Notes under the pieces: model-generated
The model's input: the letters and a program-made list of their open reading frames with translations, nothing else
Told to the model about the DNA's origin: nothing
Database searches by the model: none
Part shown: piece by piece, positions 8,438 through 15,849 of the stretch
Numbering within the stretch: the stretch's first letter is position 1
Layout of the letters: each line of letters begins with the position of its first letter
Source: Actinomycetota bacterium
GTDB taxonomy: Bacteria; Actinomycetota; Actinomycetes; Nanopelagicales; Nanopelagicaceae
DNA length: 24,441 nt
Assembly: GCA_947488645.1 (NCBI GenBank)
Contig: CANLAC010000005.1
Span: forward strand, 1-24,441
Direction of reading: 5' to 3'
Translations under genes and position numbers: made by a program

Positions 8438-8930
8438 TAGCCCTCGGACATAAGTGACCCCGAGGGTCTATTGGGATTCCGCAGAAGGGGCATGGCAATC
8501 TCCCTGCATTTACTACAGCTTTTGATCGTATGCAAAACGCTGCAGCCATGGCTAATGAGATATTGATTTCAACTACTTCTCCTTCAGAGTCGTCCTCATC
8601 ATCTTCGAGCTCAAACAGCTCTACACATATCAATTTACTCTCGTCATCCCACGCCAATGACATCGCACCGATTTGAAATTCGGCATCTATCGGAGATTCT
8701 AAAGAAGCGTCATCTGTAGGTAACTTGTCGATCATCATCAATGGATTTGATTTACGTATTTCAGCGATCATTACTTCTAGACGAGAAGACATCGCCTGAA
8801 CTTGCGCCTTTTCAACAGCTACTGAAAACAGTCGAGAAGATGTTCGAATCTGCAAATAGAAAGCCCGCTCCCCCGGCTCGCCTACTGTTCCGGCTACAAA
8901 GCGCTCTGGTGTGGTGAACTCATGTCTCAT
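8421..8930 (-). CDS. DUF3090 family protein with C-terminal zinc-ribbon-like motif
   Basis: 169-aa protein of unknown function, conserved in actinobacteria as the middle member of the kinase/phosphatase trio. The N-terminus MRHEFTTPERFVAGTVGEPGERAFYLQ is the family signature. A strongly acidic stretch lies around residues 107-119 (ELEDDEDDSEGE). The C-terminus carries CPFCGIPIDPRGHLCPRANGYRR, with Cys147, Cys150, His159 and Cys161 placed as a small zinc site. The ATG overlaps the phosphatase stop (ATGA, 4 bp) and the 3' end overlaps the kinase-like gene by 17 bp, which indicates one transcript and translational coupling. It may act as an adaptor between the two enzymes; that is speculation. 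Confidence 0.85.
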   Translation of the reverse strand: MRHEFTTPERFVAGTVGEPGERAFYLQIRTSSRLFSVAVEKAQVQAMSSRLEVMIAEIRKSNPLMMIDKLPTDDASLESPIDAEFQIGAMSLAWDDESKLICVELFELEDDEDDSEGEVVEINISLAMAAAFCIRSKAVVNAGRLPCPFCGIPIDPRGHLCPRANGYRR

Positions 8931-9604
8931 CGCCCAGATCCGCCGCCTAATAAATTTTTCGCTCTCTTTGGAGCAACGAGAAGCTCTGTTACTACCGAAC
9001 GGGAATCATTGAGTAGCAGAACGCGAGGTTTTGTTGTTGAGAAATCCAAAATCGAAATCGACGCTGGATCGATCACGATTCTTTGAAATTCATCCAGATG
9101 CATACCAAGGGCCGAAGCAACTATGGACTTTATGACATCTCCGTGACTAACTATCACAGCAGCACCCTTTGCCTTCGTCGAGACTGCTTCGTGTACTGAG
9201 GTCATTGCGCGAGATTGCATCTGCGCTATTCCCTCTCCTTTAGGGAAATACATGCGACTAGGAGCTTCTTGAACCGTCTTCCATAGTTTGTTCTTGCTTA
9301 AGACTGCTAACTTCTTACCGCTCCACGACCCATAATCAACCTCGGTAAGTTCCTGATCGATTACGGGTTCGAATCTAGGATTGTTTGGCAACACAATGGA
9401 GTTGATCCACGGTGAAATAGTCTCAAAGCATCGCTCCATAGGACTGATTCGTAGATTTGATACTGGGAAGTTTCCTAAACGCACCACTAAATGCTCTGAT
9501 TGTTCTAGTCCTTTATCTGACAGATGCACATTAGGTAAGCGCCCAGAAAGTATTCCGGCAGCATTGGCTTCAGAATGTGCATGTCTAATCAAAACCAATC
9601 GCAT
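8927..9604 (-). CDS. MSMEG_4193-type histidine phosphatase / phosphomutase family protein
   Basis: 225-aa histidine phosphatase (phosphoglycerate mutase superfamily) of the group that travels with SCO1664-like and DUF3090 proteins. Visible residues are LIRHAHSEAN with Arg7 and nucleophile His8, SPMERCFET with Arg58, an acidic LTEVDYGSW, and VSHGD with His154. The usual RHG is RHA here; the glycine is not catalytic. Length and motifs are otherwise normal. An in-frame ATG at 9631 would add nine residues, but the conserved strand begins at the ATG at 9604, and TAGCCT ends 7 nt before that ATG, so 9604 is chosen. It is first gene of the three-gene operon and diverges from the aldo/keto reductase. 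Whether it is a phosphatase or a mutase is not known. Confidence 0.85.
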   Translation of the reverse strand: MRLVLIRHAHSEANAAGILSGRLPNVHLSDKGLEQSEHLVVRLGNFPVSNLRISPMERCFETISPWINSIVLPNNPRFEPVIDQELTEVDYGSWSGKKLAVLSKNKLWKTVQEAPSRMYFPKGEGIAQMQSRAMTSVHEAVSTKAKGAAVIVSHGDVIKSIVASALGMHLDEFQRIVIDPASISILDFSTTKPRVLLLNDSRSVVTELLVAPKRAKNLLGGGSGR

Positions 9605-9655
9605 GAAACAAAGGCTATCGCAGCTTTTCACTCTTGCTATTGCTAAGGTCGGCCC
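9605..9655. promoter_or_regulatory. Divergent promoter region phosphatase trio / aldo-keto reductase
   Basis: 51-bp gap. On the minus strand TAGCCT (9617-9612) ends 7 nt before the phosphatase ATG. On the plus strand TAAGGT (9644-9649) ends 6 nt before the reductase ATG. There is no Shine-Dalgarno on either side, so both transcripts are probably leaderless. Confidence 0.5.
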
Positions 9656-10600
9656 ATGGAAATGCGCAGAGCGGGCACTAGCGGACTAACCCTTTCGCGC
9701 TTAGGTCTTGGCACCATGACGTGGGGCCGAGATACCGATGAAATCGAGGCTGCTGATCAGTGTCGTGCTTTCCTAGATGCTGGTGGTAATTTCATTGACA
9801 CAGCTTCCACCTATGGTGATGGAGATAGTGAACGTGTTATCGGTGGCCTAGTTGGCAGTTTATTCAATCGCGATGAGGTAATAATCGCCACAAAGGCAGG
9901 AATCGGATTTTCGGATGGTGTTCGCCGAATAGATGCTTCTAGACATTCGTTGATCGCAGAACTTGATCGCTCACTATCGCGGCTTGGCTCCGATTTTGTA
10001 GATATCTGGCAAATACATGCTTGGGACGATGCAACTCCACTAGATGACACCTTATCCGCACTTGATTATGCCTACACAACAGGACGGGCCCGTTACGTCG
10101 GAATAAGTAATTACTCTGGTTGGCAGATCGCTCGAGCCGCAACCAAGCAACAATCTAATTCTATGAAGGCACCTCTTACAACAACTCAGAATGAATACTC
10201 ATTACTCAATAGAGAAGTCGAAATAGAAGTTTTAGATGCAGCGCAGGAATGCGGTGTTGGCTTTCTGGCTTGGGCGCCATTAGCAAGAGGCGTGTTGACA
10301 GGTAAGTATCGAAAAGGTGTGCCGAGTGATTCGCGAGGCGCTGCTCCACATTTTGCAAAACACATAGAACCTTATCTAGACAACCGATCCTCCCGAATCG
10401 TCGAGGCAGTAGCAGTGGCGGCTGAAGGTTTGGGTTATTCACCCTTGGAAGTTGCACTGGCTTGGGTAAGAGATGCACCTGGTGTGACTACTTCTCTCAT
10501 TGGTGCACGGACCGGTGCGCAACTTCGAGGCGTACTTAAGAGTGAAGAGATCTCATTGCCAGACATCGTCCGCAACGCTCTCAACGATGTGAGCGCTTAA
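9656..10600 (+). CDS. Aldo/keto reductase
   Basis: 314-aa NADPH-dependent oxidoreductase with the AKR (alpha/beta)8 barrel. The catalytic tetrad is visible: Asp48 and Tyr53 in FIDTASTYGDG, Lys80 in IIATKAGIG, and His122 in WQIHAWD. Further family features are the GxSERVIG segment, RYVGISNYSGWQ, the QNEYSLLNRE cofactor-region block and the C-terminal VTTSLIGARTGAQL phosphate-binding stretch. It resembles the YajO/Tas-like group that reduces aldehydes or ketones, but the substrate cannot be set. The start is ATG 9656, 6 nt after TAAGGT; ATG 9662 is a possible alternative. Its stop shares TTAA with the convergent M20 peptidase gene. Confidence 0.9.
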   Translation: MEMRRAGTSGLTLSRLGLGTMTWGRDTDEIEAADQCRAFLDAGGNFIDTASTYGDGDSERVIGGLVGSLFNRDEVIIATKAGIGFSDGVRRIDASRHSLIAELDRSLSRLGSDFVDIWQIHAWDDATPLDDTLSALDYAYTTGRARYVGISNYSGWQIARAATKQQSNSMKAPLTTTQNEYSLLNREVEIEVLDAAQECGVGFLAWAPLARGVLTGKYRKGVPSDSRGAAPHFAKHIEPYLDNRSSRIVEAVAVAAEGLGYSPLEVALAWVRDAPGVTTSLIGARTGAQLRGVLKSEEISLPDIVRNALNDVSA

Positions 10601-11910
10601 GCGTTTTCTAGAAAGTCTTTTAGAACGCGTGCGCCAAAGGTAAGACCTTCAATTGGTACACGTTCGTCCACACCATGGAACATAGCCGCAAAGTCAAAGT
10701 CTGCATCTAGCTTTAGCGGTGAGAATCCGTAACCAATGATTCCTAGATCAGCCAGGGCTTTATTGTCTGTTCCCCCGCTCATCACATAAGGAACTGGGAT
10801 TGCAACAGCATCTTCCTTGATAAGTGCATTGCACATTGCCTCTACAAGATCTCCCTCGAAAGGTACTTCTAGTGCCTTATCCCGAGTGATGGTTTCAACT
10901 CTTACATGCTCGCCAATAATTGACTTAATTGTTTCGTTGAGTTCGTCTTCAAAACCAGGAATGAAGCGGCCGTCAATAACAGCACTAGCCGAACCAGGAA
11001 TTACATTTGCTTTATATCCGGCTTCCAACATCGTTGGGTTAGCAGTGTTCTGAAGAGTTGCACCGATCATTCTGGCGGCAAACCCAATTTCCTTTAGTAG
11101 AGGTCGTAAATCATCCTCGTTGTATGGCTTGCCAGTCTCATCAGCGATTCGCTTGAAAAAAGCTTTCACAGTCTTGCTGTAGCGCTGTGGCCATTGGAAT
11201 TGACCGATCTTTGCAACTGCTTCAGCCAAACGAGTAACTGCGTTTTCATCGTTCATCATGGAGCCATGTGCGGCACGACCATCGGCCGTTAGTTTCATCC
11301 AGTGGATTCCCTTTTCCGCAGTTTCAATGAGATACAAGCGCTTTCCACCTGCAACTGTTACAGAAAATCCACCCACCTCTGAAACGGCTTCTGTGCATCC
11401 GGCGAAAACTTCTGGGTGTTTTTTAACCATGTAATGAGAACCAAAATTACTTCCGGCTTCTTCATCTGCGAAGAAAGCCAAAACAATGTCGCGCTCTGGA
11501 ACATAACCGGTTCGAGCCCAATCGCGAACCGTTGCGATGATCATCGCATCCATATTCTTCATGTCTACTGCGCCACGACCCCAGATGAAACCATCTTTTA
11601 TTTCAGCAGAGAATGGATCGACAGACCAATCAGCAGCGTTTACTGGGACGACATCTAAGTGACCGTGAACAACCAAACCAGGACGATTTGGATTTGAACC
11701 CTTTATACGAGCAATCACGTTGCAACGACCTGGAGCTGATTCATACGTTTGCGAAACAATGCCAACTTCACTCAATAACTTAACAACATGGGCCGCAACA
11801 TCTTTCTCATCGCCTTTTCCTTCGCCGTAATTAACGCTAGGGATTCTGATTAACTCTTGGCAAATACGGATGGCTTCAAGTTCTAGTTCTGAGTGTGTCG
11901 CTGTGGTCAT
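10597..11910 (-). CDS. M20 family metallopeptidase / amidohydrolase
   Basis: 437-aa cytoplasmic zinc-dependent peptidase of the M20/M25/M40 family (DapE, ArgE, CPG2 and dipeptidase relatives). Metal and catalytic motifs are HGHLDVVP (His84, Asp86), GRGAVDMKN (bridging Asp116) and FFADEEAG (Glu150, Glu151). The dimerisation domain starts around residue 200 and contains GRAAHGS. There is no signal peptide, so it likely acts on imported or turned-over peptides or N-acyl amino acids. Neighbours do not point to lysine or arginine synthesis, so DapE or ArgE is not claimed. A GGGTGAGAG stretch 9-16 nt upstream of the ATG may serve as a Shine-Dalgarno. The gene converges on the aldo/keto reductase and diverges from tRNA-Leu. 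Confidence 0.88.
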   Translation of the reverse strand: MTTATHSELELEAIRICQELIRIPSVNYGEGKGDEKDVAAHVVKLLSEVGIVSQTYESAPGRCNVIARIKGSNPNRPGLVVHGHLDVVPVNAADWSVDPFSAEIKDGFIWGRGAVDMKNMDAMIIATVRDWARTGYVPERDIVLAFFADEEAGSNFGSHYMVKKHPEVFAGCTEAVSEVGGFSVTVAGGKRLYLIETAEKGIHWMKLTADGRAAHGSMMNDENAVTRLAEAVAKIGQFQWPQRYSKTVKAFFKRIADETGKPYNEDDLRPLLKEIGFAARMIGATLQNTANPTMLEAGYKANVIPGSASAVIDGRFIPGFEDELNETIKSIIGEHVRVETITRDKALEVPFEGDLVEAMCNALIKEDAVAIPVPYVMSGGTDNKALADLGIIGYGFSPLKLDADFDFAAMFHGVDERVPIEGLTFGARVLKDFLENA

Positions 11911-11953
11911 TTCGCTATTCTCTCACCCAATTGCTATTCTTTCCGAACACTTA
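11911..11953 (+). promoter_or_regulatory. Promoter region of tRNA-Leu / apt
   Basis: The octamer GCTATTCT occurs twice (11914-11921 and 11933-11940), giving two TATTCT -10-like boxes 19 bp apart. The proximal box predicts a start near 11947, just before the mature tRNA 5' end at 11954. The distal box predicts one near 11928. No clear -35 is seen. Confidence 0.4.
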
Positions 11954-12037
11954 GTCCGGGTGGCGGAATTGGCAGACGCGCTAGCTTGAGGTGTTAGTTC
12001 CCGCAAGGGATTAGGGGTTCAAGTCCCCTCTCGGACA
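11954..12037 (+). tRNA. tRNA-Leu(GAG)
   Basis: 84-nt class II tRNA. The acceptor stem GTCCGGG pairs with CTCGGAC (one G-T). The D arm reads GGCGGAATTGGCAGACGC. The anticodon stem CTAGC/GTTAG encloses loop TTGAGGT with anticodon GAG at 11988-11990. The long variable arm TCCCGCAAGGGA and the T arm GGGG-TTCAAGT-CCCC are intact. The discriminator is A at 12037. CCA is not encoded: the next bases are C then the A of the apt ATG. It reads CTC and CTT codons. Confidence 0.97.
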
Positions 12038-12038
12038 C

Positions 12039-12566
12039 ATGAATATTGATGACGCCTTGTTGCTCATCCGTGAAATCCCTGATTACCCAAAACCGGGAAT
12101 CAGATTTCAGGACATCACTCCACTTTTGGCACATGGTGAAGCATTTATTGCCACTACCGAAAAGTTTGCAAGTTATGCAGATTCTTCAACTCTTGTTGCA
12201 GGAATCGAAGCACGAGGATTCATATTCGCTTCAGCGGTAGCCAATCAATTACACAGTGGTTTCATACCTATTCGAAAAGCAGGAAAACTTCCGCACCTCA
12301 CAATTTCAGAGTCCTACGGACTTGAATATGGCGTTGATACCTTAGAAGTACACGTTGATGCGGTGCGAAAAGGGGCGAAGGTTTTATTAATTGACGACGT
12401 GCTTGCTACGGGTGGAACCATCGGAGCCGCAATCGAGTTAATGCATAGACTCGGGGCCCAAGTTACCCACGTCTTAGCTTTGATCGAGATTGAAGGACTA
12501 CCCGGAAGGGCAAGACTTGCGGAGAAATATCCAAATATTCCTGTCACATCCTTGGTAGTTTCCTAG
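12039..12566 (+). CDS. apt: Adenine phosphoribosyltransferase
   Basis: Converts adenine and PRPP to AMP in purine salvage. 175 aa, normal for the family. Diagnostic segments are IPDYPKPGIRFQDITPLL near the N-terminus, AGIEARGFIFASAVA, the IPIRKAGKLP hinge and the PRPP-binding motif LIDDVLATGGT at 117-127. The ATG at 12039 lies a single base after the tRNA-Leu discriminator (12037), leaving no room for a Shine-Dalgarno, and the N-terminus fits homologues starting just ahead of the PDYPKPG block. The mRNA must therefore be initiated within the tRNA transcript and would be nearly leaderless once the tRNA 3' end is cut. In-frame TTG codons 7 and 8 are alternative starts. The NCS2 permease downstream may feed the same pathway. 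Confidence 0.96.
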   Translation: MNIDDALLLIREIPDYPKPGIRFQDITPLLAHGEAFIATTEKFASYADSSTLVAGIEARGFIFASAVANQLHSGFIPIRKAGKLPHLTISESYGLEYGVDTLEVHVDAVRKGAKVLLIDDVLATGGTIGAAIELMHRLGAQVTHVLALIEIEGLPGRARLAEKYPNIPVTSLVVS

Positions 12567-12568
12567 AG

Positions 12569-14416
12569 GTGCGCATACTTCAAATTCAAGGACTTAGAGC
12601 GTTAGCTGCTCTCCTTGTAACAATCTTTCATGCCAGGTTACTGCCGGGTGGTTTTATTGGCGTTGATATTTTTTATGTGATCTCTGGATACTTGATAACA
12701 GGTCTCATTCTGCGCGAGATAGAAAATACAGGCAGATTAGATCTGCAAACCTTTTACCAGCGACGCATAAAGCGACTACTTCCTACCTCAGTTTTTGTAC
12801 TGTTTGTAACGGCGATAGTTGGACTGTTCGTACTTCCAGTTATTACGCGTGATGCTTTAGGACGAGATCTTTTCGCAGCTGCCGCCTATATCTCGAACTA
12901 TCTATTTGCCTGGTGGGAGAATGATTATCAGAACCTGGATGCAACCCCATCTCCCTTTATCCACTACTGGTCACTAGCTGTAGAAGAACAGTTCTACGTT
13001 ATTTGGCCAATATTTATTCTCTTTCTCTCGCGCTATGGAAAGCGTGCAATCTTTCGTGGGATAGCGGTAACAACATTTCTCTCATTACTTCTCTCGATCT
13101 ACCAAACTCAAACATCTCCTATCTGGGCTTTTTACTCTCTCCCAACTAGAGCTTGGGAACTTGGTTTCGGTGCGCTGCTTCTATTTGTTCCAGACACCTT
13201 CTGGAAAAATAGATTCATACCGTGGTTTGGCGTAATCGGCATCGCCGTTGCAAGTTTTAGGTTTGATGAGAAATCAGCGTTTCCAGGTATTAACGCTTTG
13301 TTACCCGTTGTTTCAACGGCGATACTTATCGGATCTATCTCCATCTGGCCTCGCGCATTCAACGATCTGAGTAACAACCGAATATCCCAATGGCTTGGTG
13401 CCATCTCATACCCGCTATATCTATGGCATTGGCCAGCTTTGGTCTTGCCAAGCAGTTCTCTTGGCCGCCCGCTGCGTATTCGAGAGCGTATTTTTTGTAT
13501 CATCCTCACAATTATCTTGGCCCACTTCACCAGCAAATACATCGAACAACCCATACGTCATAAGAAGATTGCCGGAAAGAAGATCTATCAGTTCTTTGCC
13601 GCGACAACCATAATTTCACTCATTGCTGGCTTCGTTATTTCATCTACTTCAACCTCGATCATCAACGTTAAAGGCACCAACTATAAATTCAATCTTGTTG
13701 ATGTAATGCAAAAGCCAGCGGTCTATGGTGATAACTGTCATTCAAATTATGGCGAAACAGAGTCCGGTGAATGCACATATGGTGATCTAAACTCAAAAAC
13801 TACGATCGTCCTCTATGGTGATTCACATGCTGCGCAGTGGTTTCCGACACTTCTTGAAATAGCCAATGAAAGAGGATTCAAACTCGTTTCGCTAACGAAA
13901 TCGGCATGCCCATCGGTGGATGTCCCGCGAGCCGATCAAGGCGCCTATAAGAATATCCACTGTGAAAAGTGGCGTGATAAGTCCGTTGCTCGCATTAAAC
14001 AAATTCGTCCAGCTGCGGTGATAATGAGTAGTTATCAGCACTTTACTCCCCCAAGTGGTTACTCAGATGAGAACAAGTGGTGGACAGATGGACAAAAGCG
14101 CTTGCTTACTTCCCTCCGAGGTGCCTCTGATCACTTGGTCTACATCAGTGACACACCAAGACCATTGCGAGATATTCCTAATTGCTTGGCATCTCGTGAT
14201 GTGAAATCTTGCAACACGACCGAGAGAACACCTGTGAAAGTAATCAGAGGCTTCGAAGTTATTAACCCAGCACCATGGTTGTGCACACAGCTCTGTCCTG
14301 CAATTCAAGACGGCTATGTCGTCTATCGTGATGCATCACATATTTCCGTCGCCGCAGCATTGGCTCTAAAGCCACAACTTGAAGCTGCTCTGCTTGCTAA
14401 GGGGCTATTTTCCTAG
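12569..14416 (+). CDS. OafA/YrhL-type acyltransferase with C-terminal SGNH domain
   Basis: 615-aa integral membrane protein that probably O-acetylates a cell-surface polysaccharide. Residues 1-355 form an acyltransferase-3 domain with about ten membrane segments. Marker residues are His21 in FHARLLPGG, VDIFYVISGYLITGLI, the basic RRIKRLLP loop and WSLAVEEQFYVIWP around 135-147. A linker follows, then an extracytoplasmic SGNH domain (about 380-610) with block I LYGDSHA (Ser419) and the terminal DASH block with Asp588 and His591. This is the usual fusion architecture in which SGNH completes acetyl transfer. The GTG start is 2 bp after the apt stop; TAGTTT (12556-12561) ends 7 nt before it, so an internal leaderless start is possible. 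It is unrelated in function to its nucleotide-salvage neighbours and may be an accessory gene. Confidence 0.88.
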   Translation: MRILQIQGLRALAALLVTIFHARLLPGGFIGVDIFYVISGYLITGLILREIENTGRLDLQTFYQRRIKRLLPTSVFVLFVTAIVGLFVLPVITRDALGRDLFAAAAYISNYLFAWWENDYQNLDATPSPFIHYWSLAVEEQFYVIWPIFILFLSRYGKRAIFRGIAVTTFLSLLLSIYQTQTSPIWAFYSLPTRAWELGFGALLLFVPDTFWKNRFIPWFGVIGIAVASFRFDEKSAFPGINALLPVVSTAILIGSISIWPRAFNDLSNNRISQWLGAISYPLYLWHWPALVLPSSSLGRPLRIRERIFCIILTIILAHFTSKYIEQPIRHKKIAGKKIYQFFAATTIISLIAGFVISSTSTSIINVKGTNYKFNLVDVMQKPAVYGDNCHSNYGETESGECTYGDLNSKTTIVLYGDSHAAQWFPTLLEIANERGFKLVSLTKSACPSVDVPRADQGAYKNIHCEKWRDKSVARIKQIRPAAVIMSSYQHFTPPSGYSDENKWWTDGQKRLLTSLRGASDHLVYISDTPRPLRDIPNCLASRDVKSCNTTERTPVKVIRGFEVINPAPWLCTQLCPAIQDGYVVYRDASHISVAAALALKPQLEAALLAKGLFS

Positions 14417-14437
14417 AGCTATGGCAGGATGCGTTCT

Positions 14438-15082
14438 ATGGCCGAGTTAATTTATTACTGTGGAACTATGGACAGTGGCAAGTCAACACTTGCCCTCCAA
14501 ACAGCACATAACCACCAAAGTCGCGGTCGCACTGGATTGATTTTCACAAACAATGACCGAGCTGGAATAGGAGTCATTTCAAGTCGGCTCGGTCTTTCAA
14601 GTCCTGCAATTGAAGTAACACCCCTCATGGATCTGCATAAGTTGGTCGTGGATCAGCTCTCGATGGGTGAGCGAATCGATTACATAATTTGCGATGAAGC
14701 TCAATTCTATGAAAGCGAGCAGATCGATCAACTTGCGAGAATAGTCGATGGGTTGAGTATCGACGTCTTTGCCTTTGGAATCTTGGCTGACTTTAGAACA
14801 AAGCTTTTTCCAGGTTCTGCACGTTTAGTTGAATTGGCCGATCGTGTTAATACTCTTCAAGTTGAGGCGTTGTGTTGGTGTGGATCTAGAGCAACTCACA
14901 ACGCCAGAACTGTTGGCGGAGTTATGGTTGTAGAAGGCGAGCAAGTTGTAGTTGGCGATGTATCAACAGGTGCTGATGTGGCATATGAAGTTCTGTGCCG
15001 CAGACACCATATGCGCCAAGTTACTGCCCGAGTATCGGGTGCGGCTCACACGTCATCTCTCCCTTTACCATTCAAGGAGTAA
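14438..15082 (+). CDS. tdk: Thymidine kinase (type II)
   Basis: Phosphorylates thymidine to dTMP in pyrimidine salvage. 214 aa from ATG 14438. The P-loop is GTMDSGKST (9-17), the Walker B/catalytic segment is DEAQFY (from Asp86), and the lasso domain zinc ligands are LCWCGSRATHNAR plus LCRRHH near the C-terminus. The chosen start gives MAELIYYCGTMDSGKST, matching actinobacterial homologues. AGGA lies 8 nt upstream, one of the few clear Shine-Dalgarno sequences here. An ATG three codons upstream (14429) overlaps that AGGA and is less likely. It lies 21 bp after the acyltransferase gene and probably shares its transcript. It converges on the DUF554 gene with 15 bp between stops. Confidence 0.95.
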   Translation: MAELIYYCGTMDSGKSTLALQTAHNHQSRGRTGLIFTNNDRAGIGVISSRLGLSSPAIEVTPLMDLHKLVVDQLSMGERIDYIICDEAQFYESEQIDQLARIVDGLSIDVFAFGILADFRTKLFPGSARLVELADRVNTLQVEALCWCGSRATHNARTVGGVMVVEGEQVVVGDVSTGADVAYEVLCRRHHMRQVTARVSGAAHTSSLPLPFKE

Positions 15083-15097
15083 CTTCTAATTCAACTG

Positions 15098-15829
15098 CTA
15101 TAGAGAATGCACAAGCAGGGCAAATAATGGAGCAATAGCAAGTGCTGGCAGAAGATTTCCCACCGCAACACTCTTAATGTTAAGTAATCTAAAGGAAATG
15201 CAGACCAGCATGATTCCGCCGACAATCGTCATCGCATCAACCTGATATCCATCAAGGATTTCACCTAATCCAAAACCAATCACGGTCCAAGCGGCTTGAT
15301 AGATTCCAACTGGGAGTGCTGATACTGCAACTCCCCAACCTAAAGAAGTTGCAAACGCCATCGCGGCAAAAAAGTCGAGGGTACTCTTTAGGATCAGTTG
15401 ATCTATTCCAGTACCCATACCATCACTTATACTTCCCAAAATCGCGAGTGGGCCAATTGCGAAAAGAAGAGATGCAGCTACAAAACCTTCAACAAAGGGT
15501 GAGTCACTCGATGCCTTGAATTTGATTCGGAGAGTCTCCCCTAGAGAATCCAATCGATCTTCGAGTTTTAAAGCTGAACCAATCAGCCCGCCAATTAAAA
15601 GAGAACCGAGAACCACAAGAAGTGTCCAACCTTGTGGCAATGCATCCACATATCGATCAGACCACAAGGGGATTAATGCAGAACCAGCCCCCAGAAGGGT
15701 GACTAGACCAAGTACGTCAGTTAATAGAGTCCTTGTACGCAAATTCATGCGATTGCCAACGAGCACACCAAGTGAAGCACCGGTAATAATGGTCAGAATA
15801 TTTATGATTGTGCCAACACCAGGAAACAT
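15098..15829 (-). CDS. DUF554 family membrane protein
   Basis: 243-aa integral membrane protein of unknown function (YdfK-like). The N-terminus MFPGVGTIINILTIITGASLGVLVGNR is the DUF554 hallmark, followed by TDVLGLVTLLGAGSALIPL, a glycine-rich LGSLLIGGLIGSALKLEDRLDSLG, and FVEGFVAASLLFAIGPLAILGSISDG. Around six to seven hydrophobic segments are visible. A longer reading frame begins at 15862, but 15829 is chosen because homologues start at MFPG and a perfect TATAAT ends 6 nt before this ATG. The gene diverges from the YczE-like gene with only 20 bp between start codons. The family has been suggested to be a transporter; no substrate is evident here. Confidence 0.88.
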   Translation of the reverse strand: MFPGVGTIINILTIITGASLGVLVGNRMNLRTRTLLTDVLGLVTLLGAGSALIPLWSDRYVDALPQGWTLLVVLGSLLIGGLIGSALKLEDRLDSLGETLRIKFKASSDSPFVEGFVAASLLFAIGPLAILGSISDGMGTGIDQLILKSTLDFFAAMAFATSLGWGVAVSALPVGIYQAAWTVIGFGLGEILDGYQVDAMTIVGGIMLVCISFRLLNIKSVAVGNLLPALAIAPLFALLVHSL

Positions 15830-15849
15830 ATGCTGATTATACTCATGCA
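15830..15849. promoter_or_regulatory. Bidirectional promoter with overlapping -10 boxes (DUF554 / YczE-like)
   Basis: The 8-bp core ATTATACT (15836-15843) holds TATAAT on the minus strand (15841-15836) and TATACT on the plus strand (15838-15843), overlapping by 4 bp. Each box ends exactly 6 nt before its ATG (15829 minus, 15850 plus). No -35 box or Shine-Dalgarno is recognisable on either side. Confidence 0.7.

Noticed and set aside
10206..10478. Minus-strand 90-aa open frame inside the aldo/keto reductase gene
   Set aside because: Leu/Arg/Pro-rich shadow of a well-conserved gene with no motif.
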